The notes under the pieces: model-generated | Seen by the model: only the letters and a program-made list of their open reading frames with translations | Database searches by the model: none | What the model was told of the DNA's origin: nothing | Source of the DNA: Chlamydiales bacterium | Lineage (GTDB): Bacteria > Chlamydiota > Chlamydiia > Chlamydiales > JACKPQ01 | Direction: 5' to 3' | DNA: 64,000 bases | NCBI GenBank assembly: GCA_024233435.1 | Contig: JACKPQ010000001.1 | Span: forward strand, 310,001-374,000 | Part shown: positions 52,601-61,200 of the stretch, one piece after another | How the letters are laid out: each line of letters opens with the position of its first letter | Position numbering within the stretch: position 1 is the first letter of the stretch | Position numbers and translations under genes: made by a program

Positions 52601-54082
52601 TTGAATATCGACATCTTTTAACAGGTTGCGAAGCTCTTGACAAACTTTAGTGATCTCGGCGTGAATTTGTTTGCCAAGAATCTTGGCTTTCAATTCTTTT
52701 GCAGATGTCGGAATGAATTTTCCGATCAGGTCAAGCAAGTTGTTTGCAAAAGCGCTTTTTGTTGAAATAACGTTGTAGACAGCAGCAGCAGCTTTTCGGC
52801 TCTCATCGGTTAATGCATCATTTTCTAAATTCTGAATGATGCGCGTTATTTTTGAGAGCATTTCCTCTTCCCAACTTGGTAGGCCAAATGCTTTTGGGTT
52901 GTTTTGAAGCTCGTCTAATTGCTTAATAAGATTGGCCTTATCTTTAATAGGGTCGTCGCAGTCGCCGCAAATGATTTGGTCAAGACAGGTTAAAATAGGG
53001 CGCATGCTTGGTGACATAAGCTGGCTGACTGCGTTTGGCAGATTAGTGATCTGGGTAGGCAATATGCCTCCGCAGGATATGATGTGGTCAGTAATCACAT
53101 TGTGGATGCGCGTAGCAGCTTGTTTAGATTCCTTAGTATGAGCGCTGCCATCTTTGCTGATTGTTTCAGAAAGGGCATCGATCAGATTTTGGTCAATATA
53201 GAGATCAAATTCATTAAGCTTAGATAATTTTGAAGAAAACCTATCTCTATTTTCAGGTATCTTATTGTATAATATGATGGATACTAATCCATTCAAAACC
53301 TCTTGCAAGTCGGGATGAACAGTTTTTCCGATTAAGGCGTCTCTAACTCGTTCACATGCTTTTTGCAAAAGACCTTTCGAGCTTGCAATGTGATTGTCGA
53401 GCTTGCGGAAAAGAAGCTCTGCAGCACCTTGACCCCAAGTTGCATCTTCTAAATTTTCAAAAGCTCTTATATGTTTTGGCTTTAAACTCAAGCCATAGTA
53501 CGCAGGGTCATGGGCTATGCATTTGAATAAAAGCTTGTCTGCATCGGTAGCACTTGATTTCCCCAGACTCATTTGGAGCAGGAGATCTCTGGCGGTATTA
53601 AGGTTCTGATGAACAGTTTTTCCTACAAGCTCTTGTATGAGTCCAGGATTGAATTGGCTTTTAATCTCTTGGATAATAAGGCTAAAGCCCTCTTCTGTAA
53701 TTAATTTGATGTCATCGACTTTTTCAAGGGGGCCAAAGGCCTCATACGATTCCCTTGACCATTCCCTTAAGCCAAGTGAACTTGGAATTGCTCTCAAACG
53801 CAACAAAAGTTGTAAACTTTTTTCTTTGTCATCTGGGGATAAAACAAAACCGCTTTTTAGCGTTTTGAGAAGCGTTAAATAGGCTGAAATATTTTCATCA
53901 ATGAGCTTAGGCTTTACCTGGTCTATAGCTTTTGTGCCCAAAAACGAAGCTGCTGTCGCTACACCTCTTGCTGCGACTGCAATTGCAGGTGCTGCTGTTT
54001 TAGACCAAAGGGCGTCATTGAGTTGATCCCAGACAGTGACCTTTGGTAAATTAAATTCTGCATTGCCAACTTTAAATGCCAT
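49604..54082 (-). CDS. Giant helical protein with ~100-residue internal repeats
   Basis: The protein has 1492 residues, no signal peptide, and one weak hydrophobic patch near residues 30-50. Residues about 60-575 contain five diverged units of 95-112 residues. Marker GK[TQ][VI]H recurs at 154, 252 and 470 and is replaced at about 358. A second marker, HI.x[SC]xG[LI][LV], recurs at about 231, 333 and 550. Between them lies a FYG[FL]-x-W-type turn (YYGLSL, AFGLPSW, FYGFPVW). The rest (600-1492) is helical with charged coils. No enzyme motif recognised. It forms a two-gene operon with the DRTGG protein and is divergent from mazG. A structural or host-directed role is possible. Confidence 0.72.
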   Translation of the reverse strand: MAFKVGNAEFNLPKVTVWDQLNDALWSKTAAPAIAVAARGVATAASFLGTKAIDQVKPKLIDENISAYLTLLKTLKSGFVLSPDDKEKSLQLLLRLRAIPSSLGLREWSRESYEAFGPLEKVDDIKLITEEGFSLIIQEIKSQFNPGLIQELVGKTVHQNLNTARDLLLQMSLGKSSATDADKLLFKCIAHDPAYYGLSLKPKHIRAFENLEDATWGQGAAELLFRKLDNHIASSKGLLQKACERVRDALIGKTVHPDLQEVLNGLVSIILYNKIPENRDRFSSKLSKLNEFDLYIDQNLIDALSETISKDGSAHTKESKQAATRIHNVITDHIISCGGILPTQITNLPNAVSQLMSPSMRPILTCLDQIICGDCDDPIKDKANLIKQLDELQNNPKAFGLPSWEEEMLSKITRIIQNLENDALTDESRKAAAAVYNVISTKSAFANNLLDLIGKFIPTSAKELKAKILGKQIHAEITKVCQELRNLLKDVDIQNKQTVIQALVSFKESPRFYGFPVWPDNISQCFDRLIKSELSDKAAVQSILKAIDAHINASKGLVQQEGFRQFFEQNVKPTILDSLPDKATKKAFEDQLDKLFEDIQNVGVSEGLKNFMNQRIMQVGPMRIPGTHSRIPDTEGFAERTTLEKTLSTKELLAEIETYKKRIEETGTKVALHYILIELVCGLSDYDSKKAVDDDVSIETAIHNATCSPIRKKLAQFLWNYTPFEKMINVAIKSVHARLADQAQIFIKKLQSNPHTIWGAENVHRVLEVWIGAHEHWVAKHAAGQTYEDELLENLLIDQFNGKMPRDLLIKKLIDHAVDIIFPPFIFEHFFDEMTLQVAQWEGAPHYSLTKYPILAISRITQMALYSATGFAKASGWLLNTVITTSAKKAIWMSGIAKKAFDFRDSQKNQSQFQPKILELVYDALKNFNATSFAEEKRLKSGTESEFVDTNVEKCIFSFLKLMHLAQVKNYRRETVENALKLDIKQRVLGSQTWILERIVGLLGQMYQDTLSDTTKQISVTHGVYKAALESLGPPVHRANKVTSDDISRELIKLRENFIAELIKRSLDALGKLDSERAKNFEAELKSEASVNENSEKPDGSLEDLFQEIEDEINRIEKVHDTLAPRSAAEAANNIRKAYVAALIAFQDKVKALIDTNRHLAEQAKMEKQLNSFTESNSEDTLTLHWPDVKQTLDPARHRLFSEILTKATDKCKVAHLDNVRQACLKFQAHRKADHDETASRPDRLDLPMPKSHEEFVSLISSFQVMAGNVLHHCRKEHFARFIKLQKKKVILDQLFKSKSVELNDGTITTIVARCKDARINENKASKHEEATLLPCLEKLGMDTKPFKDKESLETAYQELRAFYKSHKIEYDQCHREIQTRFETVEFCFDQMDILLKEHKAFLETTKADLEKSYVEALKNLMDVKSNENLTIRFYNFQPIGQTKDDVIIQQMAWLIGTFIEFTANEAMMIPKHPVFMNWFIRQLPLYLAQYE

Positions 54083-54121
54083 TGATTTTTCCTTGAATTT
54101 AGGCTATGATGTTAACTTATT

Positions 54122-54751
54122 ATGATAAAAAAGTCAATGAATGAATTCAAAGAACTCTTAGAGGTTGCTGATAGGCTCAATGGACCAGATGGGTGTCCTT
54201 GGGATGTTAAGCAAACCTTTGAATCTCTGGCGCGGTATGTGCTTGAAGAGGCGCATGAGGTTGTTGATGCTGTCTATAACAGCGACGATGAGCACATTCT
54301 CGAAGAGCTCGGAGATCTATTCTACACGGTGATTTTTTACGGAAAAGTTGCCGAGAGGCAGGGACGTTTCACAACAGATCAAGTCATCGAGCAATTAAAA
54401 AATAAACTGATAAGGCGACATCCTCATGTTTTTGGCGATATCAAACTCGAGCATGATGACGATGTTGTTGTCCATTGGGAGCGGATCAAAAAGGAAGAGA
54501 AGCAAAAGCGACCAACAAAAAATTTATTTGACGACATCCCCAAAGATCTACCGATATTAATGCGAGCATCCAAAGTGATTAAACGTTTGCGCAAGCACCA
54601 CCCGGAATTTTTACCCCAGGAAACAACGGAGAATGTGGGTGAAAGGTTTTTGCAGTTGGTTGTTGAAGCTCAGGAGGCGGGGATTGATCCAGAGTCGGCC
54701 CTCAGAGAGACTTTGGCAAAATACGAAAAAATGCCGGAGGGATCAGCTTAA
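54122..54751 (+). CDS. mazG: Nucleoside triphosphate pyrophosphohydrolase MazG
   Basis: MazG hydrolyses NTPs/dNTPs to monophosphates, clearing aberrant nucleotides or damping (p)ppGpp. The 209-residue protein has the metal-binding EEAHEVVDA and EELGDLFYTVIFYG motifs and the duplicated second half (RASKVIKRLRKHHPEF), but is shorter than the 263-residue E. coli enzyme. The start could be ATG 54122 or 54137. Its last 19 bases coincide, on the other strand, with the 3' end of the SRP RNA gene. Confidence 0.92.
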   Translation: MIKKSMNEFKELLEVADRLNGPDGCPWDVKQTFESLARYVLEEAHEVVDAVYNSDDEHILEELGDLFYTVIFYGKVAERQGRFTTDQVIEQLKNKLIRRHPHVFGDIKLEHDDDVVVHWERIKKEEKQKRPTKNLFDDIPKDLPILMRASKVIKRLRKHHPEFLPQETTENVGERFLQLVVEAQEAGIDPESALRETLAKYEKMPEGSA

Positions 54752-54831
54752 GCGTGGCTGGTATTTCTTAAGGCTGCTACGTTCCCGTCCTGACCTGGTT
54801 CGAAAACAGCCACCTCAAGCGTCCCCCCGGC
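54733..54831 (-). ncRNA. ffs: Small SRP RNA (4.5S-type)
   Basis: The minus strand carries the SRP domain IV core: CCAGGTCAGGACGGGAACG then TAGCAGCC, equivalent to the E. coli CCAGGTCAGGTCCGGAAGG segment. Flanking arms pair along the whole rod: GTGGCTG/CAGCCAC, CTTGAG/CTTAAG and GCCGGGGGGA/TCCCTCCGGC. This gives a hairpin of about 99 bases. A T-run (54731-54726 on the minus strand) follows the closing stem. It binds Ffh to target membrane proteins co-translationally. Ends are estimated from pairing. Confidence 0.92.
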
Positions 54832-54838
54832 AATGTAC

Positions 54839-54868
54839 ATTGTATCACATCTTAATCTTTTACGTTAA
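54839..54868 (-). promoter_or_regulatory. Predicted promoter of the SRP RNA
   Basis: On the minus strand TTAACG (54868-54863) and TACAAT (54844-54839), preceded by a TG extension, are 18 bases apart. The predicted start, about 7 bases beyond, coincides with the first base of the SRP RNA stem. The -35 box is within the last codons of the ankyrin gene. Confidence 0.6.
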
Positions 54869-56789
54869 GTTGTGATAAGGATAAACCCCTTAGTAGGTCA
54901 AGTTCTTCCCTTAAGTGCTTGACCTCTTGAGCTAGTGAGTTTTTTTGCAACTCAGAGGTATTTGTCTTTGCCTGTTCTATGTTGAGCTGGGTTCTTAATT
55001 CAAATGCATGATGGCTTTCCTCCAACGCACTTGCCTTAGCTTGCTCAAGCTCTTGCTTTAGGAAGGCGTTTTGAGCTGTAAGATCAGAGATAAGCTTTTG
55101 TAGATTGGCAAGAGTTTGGGGGTCACCAACAGCTTCATGAGAAACTTTCATTAAGCTCACTTGCTTCTCGGCGCCCAAAGCTTTTAAAAGTTCTTTTTCG
55201 TTTTGTTGTCCATAAGCAAGGCCAATTGGTGTTTGCATATGTATATCGGGAGTGATCTCAGCTCCTCGCCTTCGCAAGTATTCAACCATAAATACATTGC
55301 CACCACTTACAGCTATGTGTAGAGGTGTGCGAAAATTTTTATCCCAAGCGTTAACAGACATCCCCTTGCGAATCATTTCATCAATTTGGTTAAGACCTGG
55401 ACCTTTTTTATTCGTAAATTCTATTAGGTAAAATAACTCTTTTAGGCGCGTTCGATAATCAAGAACTGTTTGGCCTATTTCACGACAGTTCCACGCGCAA
55501 TAGTAATAACCGGTGTCATAACTGTTATACATCACATTTGCTCGAAAACTTCGATATTTTTCTGGTATGAGTAAAGACTCACCCAAAAGCCTATCTTTTG
55601 CGCTTTCAAATGGATTTTGACTAGTATCTGGTTTGAAATAGCGAGGTTGGTAATCTAATAACGTCGTATTGCTCTCAAGGGCTTTTTCAAATCCCTCAAT
55701 CCAACCGTCAGAGTAATTTTCATAGCAATGTCTTGCATCGAGATATAGATGGCGTAGAGATGAATGACTCCCAATCAGTGAAATTAAAGGACATTTGGAC
55801 GGATCTGAAGACCCTAAGAGGTAATCTAAACAATAAAATTTTAGGCTGTTAATAGTACTTGATGATTTGCCCCTTGTAGATACACATCTTGTGATTTCGG
55901 GTGATGTTATGGTGTCTGGACTGTGGCAGGAAAAAGAGAACTTTTCGAACGCCCTTCCTCCCATATATCCACGTAAAGTTCTTAGAGCCTCATCATGTGG
56001 TGTTGCTGTTTTGGGACCGTTGCAGGAAACACAGTGGAAGTTGGACTTCGAGCCTTCAATCAGCTGTTTTGTGGTTTCAGATAATGTTTCAGTTTTTGGA
56101 TCGAGGCAGAAAAAACCATACAGCTCCATGGATTTATTACTTGCCAAGGCCTGAAAAATCTGCCTAGCGCATAAAATAATAGATTGTTGCTCTTGTTTCA
56201 ACCGTTTGGATTCTGGTTCTTTAAATGTAGTTTGCCGAGAATTATTTACGATATGGGTCTCTGGTTTATGGTACTCTTCATGGCAGCTATGGGAAATCTT
56301 TAAGGAGGCTAGTTTAGAGCTATCCCTAATTAAGTTACAAAGAGGTTTGCAAAGATCATGGTTTAAGACAAATGACTTTAAACTGAGGCTTTTTACGTTT
56401 TTACATGCGCCGAAAAATTGGGTTATCAGATTGATCATGTCAGGTTCTGCCTCAGAATGCCCCAGCAGACACTCATTACGCTCTCTCCATTCTTTGTATT
56501 CAGAGTCGCCGCCGTAATTATAACCAAAGTCAGTTGGACAAAAAATGCGTTTGTTAAAGTCTAAAACTACTTTAACTAGATTAGGTAACTCGGCAATTTT
56601 ACGAATAACAGGCTGAAAACTACTTAAGCTAATCGTTGAAGATCGGCCATTCTTGTCTACGCAATAGAATAGGCAGATCTTTAAGCGCTGACAGCGAGCA
56701 CCAATGCTAGCAGTAGCACTGGCGATCGTTTGTGGAATGCTCAATCTAGCTTCTGGATCAATGTTAATTGTGCTCGTGACTAATCCCAT
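54852..56789 (-). CDS. Ankyrin-repeat/coiled-coil protein, candidate effector
   Basis: The protein has 645 residues. The N-terminal two thirds has leucine-rich-repeat-like spacing (LPNLVKVVLDF, CKNVKSLSLKSF, SSLRHLYLDA). Residues about 465-535 contain two ankyrin repeats (DKNFRTPLHIAVSGGNVFMV then HMQTPIGLAYGQQNEKEL). The C-terminal 90 residues are a coiled coil (LISDLTAQNAFLKQELEQAK). No signal peptide. LRR-Ank-coil architecture is typical of protein-interaction effectors of intracellular bacteria. It follows the displaced uvrA relic, and its end contains the SRP RNA promoter. Confidence 0.72.
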   Translation of the reverse strand: MGLVTSTINIDPEARLSIPQTIASATASIGARCQRLKICLFYCVDKNGRSSTISLSSFQPVIRKIAELPNLVKVVLDFNKRIFCPTDFGYNYGGDSEYKEWRERNECLLGHSEAEPDMINLITQFFGACKNVKSLSLKSFVLNHDLCKPLCNLIRDSSKLASLKISHSCHEEYHKPETHIVNNSRQTTFKEPESKRLKQEQQSIILCARQIFQALASNKSMELYGFFCLDPKTETLSETTKQLIEGSKSNFHCVSCNGPKTATPHDEALRTLRGYMGGRAFEKFSFSCHSPDTITSPEITRCVSTRGKSSSTINSLKFYCLDYLLGSSDPSKCPLISLIGSHSSLRHLYLDARHCYENYSDGWIEGFEKALESNTTLLDYQPRYFKPDTSQNPFESAKDRLLGESLLIPEKYRSFRANVMYNSYDTGYYYCAWNCREIGQTVLDYRTRLKELFYLIEFTNKKGPGLNQIDEMIRKGMSVNAWDKNFRTPLHIAVSGGNVFMVEYLRRRGAEITPDIHMQTPIGLAYGQQNEKELLKALGAEKQVSLMKVSHEAVGDPQTLANLQKLISDLTAQNAFLKQELEQAKASALEESHHAFELRTQLNIEQAKTNTSELQKNSLAQEVKHLREELDLLRGLSLSQLNVKD

Positions 56790-56877
56790 ACAACACCTCC
56801 ATGTTTGAGAAATTAGGATTCATTCTTTTGGAAAGGCTGCATTTATTACAAGAATATTTTTTAGGTTAGATGAATCC

Positions 56878-57003
56878 TGACAGCGTGTCTCTTGCACTGG
56901 ATGATTTGGTCGCCGACGGCACCTGCTTCTGGGCCGAGATTAATGCTGGAATCAGCATTGGCAATGAGAGTAATTTTATCAAGCTCTCGGATGGTTGCGA
57001 TTT
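56878..57003 (-). pseudogene. Displaced relic of the uvrA 3' end
   Basis: Reverse-strand translation gives TLIANADSSINLGPEAGAVG then DQIIQCK. This aligns with the UvrA C-terminus ELIANADYIIDLGPEAGAAG then GQIV...QCK (58215-58390). Over 40 bases around the CCTGCTTCTGGGCCGAGAT match (a 19-base perfect stretch) identity is about 35/40. A 9-codon in-frame deletion precedes the QCK end, and the tail is scrambled. Of the four GPEAG-type motifs within uvrA, it most resembles the last. It starts 4 bases after the stop of the 366-residue gene, so that gene is flanked on both sides by uvrA 3' sequence. Confidence 0.78.
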
Positions 57004-57006
57004 TTA

Positions 57007-58107
57007 TCAAGCAAGGATGGAAGAGGAGCCATCGTCTAAGCGACGGCGCTTTGGAGGAGCGATATCTTCTTCTGATGACGAACTCAAATACTCTTCTAAT
57101 TCGGCTTTAAAGGGATACTCGCCATCAAGGACGTGAAGTTTTTTTGGAGACAGCGCTTTAGCAATAGGTATAAAAGGTTCAAAAATGTCTTTATTGCTTG
57201 CAAAATCGCTCGATATTTGAACATATCGAAGACATAAGAGCAGATAGTTATCTTGTTCGTCAGAGAGCGCCCCGATATTATTCAAGTCTTTTGGGATTAC
57301 ATATACTTTGGAGAGTTTGTGTAACGCCTTTATCACGTCCGTGACTAGATTTGGGTGATCTAAAACTTTGATATCCTTTTCGATTGTGTCACGGGCAGAG
57401 TCGCTTTCAGATCGATCAAATATGAACAATCGCTCTGTCATAAACTTTTCAGCAACTTCTTTAGGTCCATAAAGCTCCAATTGATCTAAAAAATCTTGAT
57501 AAAAAGGTGAAGATGTCGGTCGTTCCATTTTATCTAAGGCTTGAGCTAGGTCTTGAAGATAATAGGTTGTAAACAAGCTAGTTATTTTTAAAGCTGTCGT
57601 TGTTCCTCTAAAATAAGTTGCCCCACATTCATGTAGCCAAGTTATCCGTTCTGAGAACTCTTGAACGGCATCTAAATTGATTGACGCTGAAGTTAAACCC
57701 CTTCTGTAATTAGAATCACAATCGGTATAATGTGGGACGCATAATTCAAATTCAGACATGTAGTGCAAAAGTATTTTCGAAGGATCAATTCCTAGCTTGA
57801 CACGGTTTTTAAGATCTTGCTCAGCAACCAGAGGCTGTTTTGTAAATATTCTTTTTAATTCTCGCACTATTAATAATGGGTGGGACTCTTGCTCCAATTT
57901 GGCTTCAACAGTGGAAAAACAATCGTAACCAGCAGCTTTAACTCGGTTTATAAGACTTTTTACGACTCTTAACTCATCGTACCGGCTGAATGTGAAGATT
58001 CCAGATTCGATGATTCTATCAAGGTCATCGAAACTTTTTTCGGCAGCAAAGCCCCCAATAGAAGTCATCAGCTTCTTTGGTAGTGTTGGTATTGATCCGC
58101 TACTCAT
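57007..58107 (-). CDS. Unknown protein with basic NLS-like C-terminus
   Basis: The 366-residue protein is mostly helical, without signal peptide or membrane span. An ankyrin-like fragment may be present near residues 155-200 (ITWLHECGATYFRGTTTA), but this is weak. The C-terminus has an acidic Ser run (YLSSSSEEDIA) directly followed by PPKRRRLDDGSSS (residues 351-363), which looks like a monopartite nuclear localisation signal next to a CK2-type acidic site. It lies between uvrA and the uvrA relic, suggesting acquired cargo. A host-nucleus effector is an inference. Confidence 0.66.
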   Translation of the reverse strand: MSSGSIPTLPKKLMTSIGGFAAEKSFDDLDRIIESGIFTFSRYDELRVVKSLINRVKAAGYDCFSTVEAKLEQESHPLLIVRELKRIFTKQPLVAEQDLKNRVKLGIDPSKILLHYMSEFELCVPHYTDCDSNYRRGLTSASINLDAVQEFSERITWLHECGATYFRGTTTALKITSLFTTYYLQDLAQALDKMERPTSSPFYQDFLDQLELYGPKEVAEKFMTERLFIFDRSESDSARDTIEKDIKVLDHPNLVTDVIKALHKLSKVYVIPKDLNNIGALSDEQDNYLLLCLRYVQISSDFASNKDIFEPFIPIAKALSPKKLHVLDGEYPFKAELEEYLSSSSEEDIAPPKRRRLDDGSSSILA

Positions 58108-58214
58108 AATATAGACAACCTTATGGGTATTTATTCTGAAAAATTAGTCTGCATGTTGTATTCATGAATCAATTTTGTATCAAGAGCTAATTTATTTCAA
58201 ACAAAGTATTTGTT

Positions 58215-61200
58215 TTAAACGTGCAAAATTCGCGATAAGTACTTACCGGTGTAGGAGGCTTTGCACTGGGCGACTTGCTCGGGGGGGCCGGTGGCAACGA
58301 TTTGGCCGCCGGCTGCGCCTGCTTCTGGGCCGAGATCGATGATATAATCGGCGTTGGCGATGAGCTCAAGGTTGTGCTCAATGATGATAAGTGTGGCCCC
58401 TTTATCGACAAGGGTATGGAAAATGGGAAGAAGGTTAGCGATATCGCTGGAATGTAAACCGATGGTGGGCTCATCGAAAAGGTAGAGGGTTTGGGGCGTG
58501 CGGCGTGATTTTAGCTCACGAGCAAGACGCAGGCGCTGGGCTTCTCCTCCTGATAGGGTGACGACTTCTTGGTTAAGCTTGAGGTAACCAAGGCCAACGG
58601 ACTTTAGCAACTTAATGAGTCTTTCTACGCGCGGAATTGGGGGGAGGTGCTCAAGAACTTGGTCGATGGTCATATTGAGGATGTGACCCAGATGCTTGCC
58701 TTTGTAAGTTACGTCAAGGGCAAGGGATTTGAGGCGATGGCCGTGGCAAGCAGAGCAGGGGACTTTGACGGGTGGAAGAAATTGCAGCTCGATTTTTTGA
58801 AAGCCAAGGCCCCAGCAGGTACGGCACATGCCTTGTTTGGTGTTGTAGCTGAAAGCGCGCGGCGGCAAACCTTTGGCCTGGGCAGCAGGCAGGGAGGCAA
58901 AAAACTGACGCAAGGGAGTGAGCAGGTCGCTGTAGGTGGCGATGTCTGCGCGGATGGTATGGCCAACGGGGTTTTGCGTGAGAGCGATCACTTTATCAAA
59001 GGTGTCCGAGCTTTCTGCCCAAGGGTGAATGACCTCATGCATGAGTGTCGATTTGCCTGATCCTGAGAGACCGGTTAAACAGGTGAAGGCTTTGAGGGGA
59101 ATATTGCAGGTGATGTTTTTGAGGTTGTGCACGTTGGCATTTTTGATGCAAAAGGTCTCTTTGGTTGAGCGTCTTTTTTTGGGAATGGGAATGGAGAGCT
59201 TGCCGCTAAGATATTTTCCTGTCAGGCAATCTTTTTCCTGAATGCTTTTGTAAGTGCCAGAGGCAATAAGCTGTCCCCCGCGGTTGCCAGCTGCTGGTCC
59301 AAAGTCATAAATTTGATCGGCGATTTCCATGGTGAGTGGGTCGTGCTCGACCATGATCAGGGTGTTTCCGAGGGCTTTGAGTTTTAACAGGGCTGTGTTA
59401 AGCAGTGCGTTGTTGTGGGGGTGCAGACCAATGGTGGGTTCATCGAGCACGTAGAGGCAACCTGTCAGACCAGAGCCTAGCTGGCGCGCGAGCATGATGC
59501 GCTGGGCTTCTCCTCCAGAAAGGGTCGGCGCAGAGCGATTTAACGAAATGTATTCGATTCCGATATCGATTAAGAATTGCAAGCGTTTGAGAAGCTGATC
59601 ATAAACCTCGCTCAGGTGCTTTTCAGGAGCGATACTTTCGATGAAGGGGCGAGCATCGCTCAAGGGTAGGGCGCAAAGTTCTGGAAGTGTTTTTTGATTG
59701 ACCTCAACGTGGCGTGCAAGGGGGGAGAGGCGATCTCCATTGCAAGATAGGCAAGTGGTGGGCTTCATGAGCGGCGTTAAGAATCGGCGGATGTTTGAGC
59801 GAGCAGCTTTTGCAGCTTTTGCAAAAACGGTATTGAGACCTAACCATTGAAGTGTTGCTCCATCGAATGGGGTGGGTTTTTCTGATCCGTGGAAGAGCAC
59901 TTGAAGCTGTGTGGATGTGAGCTCGCAAAGTTCTGCTTTCGGTGGGATGTTATGGGCCTGTAGCATTTTTGTGAAGTAGGCAAGAGAGGTGCGTGAGAGT
60001 GTTTCGCCCCATATTTCTGCGATGAGCTCTGGCGCTGTGTAATCTTGCAGGTCGGGCATTTTTTCAAAATTTGCACCCCACTGAAAGCCAAGTCCTGTGC
60101 AGTCAGGGCATGCCCCGATTTCTGTGTTGAATGAAAATGTATTTGGCGTGAGTGGAGGATATGAGCGTCCTGTTTTTTCAACGGCAAAGGCGAGGTTGAA
60201 GAAATGGTCTTGATCAGGTGTTGCTGCAATGAGCTGACCTTGGCCAATTAGGGCGGCAGCCGATATGGCTTCGAGCAGGCGGTTATCTGCGCCTTCTTTA
60301 ACTGCGATGCGATCGACAACGAGCTCTAAAGTGTTTTTACGGCCTGTCTGGAAGGGAAGATCCTGACCAAGCTCAAAGTATTCCCCATTAAAGCGCACGC
60401 GCAAAAAGCCCTGACGTTGTAGCTTTTTGAGCAGAGCTTCAAAGTCGATGCTCGCCTTTAAAGGGATAGGAGCTAGGATGTGAAGCTTGGTTTTTTCGGG
60501 TAGCTCAAGAAGCTTTTTGAGCACGTAGGTTTTACTGATGGCTTTGATTTCATCTCCTGTTTCTGGGCAGTAGGCTTTTCCCATATGCGCGTACAGGATG
60601 CGCAAGTAATCGTAAATTTCTGTCATGGTCCCAACGGTCGATCTGGGATTGCCAGCATGGTGCTTTTGTTCGATGGCAATCGCAGGGGAGAGCCCTTCGA
60701 TGCGGGCAACTTTGGGTTTGGGCATTTGGCTGACAAAGCTGCGTGCGTATGGCGATAGGCATTCGATGTAGCGGCGCTGGCCTTCAGCGTAAATGGTATC
60801 GAAAACAAGGGATGTTTTTCCAGATCCAGAAGGGCCTGTGCAAACAGAGATTTGTCCACGAGGGAAGGTGAGGTCTACGTGCTTAAGGTTGTGCTGAGCA
60901 GCTCCCTCGACAGTGATTTCGTTAACAGCGGTGGATGTGCGGGTAATAGGCTTTGGATCGATGGGTTTTGGGTTTATAGCATCGAATAGGGCCTTGCCAG
61001 TTGGCGTATTGGCTTTTACGATTTGCTCTGGTGTGCCCGTGGCAATGATTTGACCGCCGCCAGCGCCTCCTTCAGGACCCAGATCGATAACGTGATCAGC
61101 AGTCTTGACAAGCTCCATGTTATGCTCGATGACAAGAACAGTGTTGCCTTGGTCGACAAGGGTGTGAAGGACTTTGCAAAGGTTGTTGACATCTTCAAAA

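Noticed and set aside
56870..57136. Plus-strand open frame with a KRRRF cluster
   Set aside because: It is the complement of the uvrA relic and of the basic tail of the 366-residue gene; arginine codons on one strand happen to read as a basic cluster on the other. No ribosome site and no independent homology.
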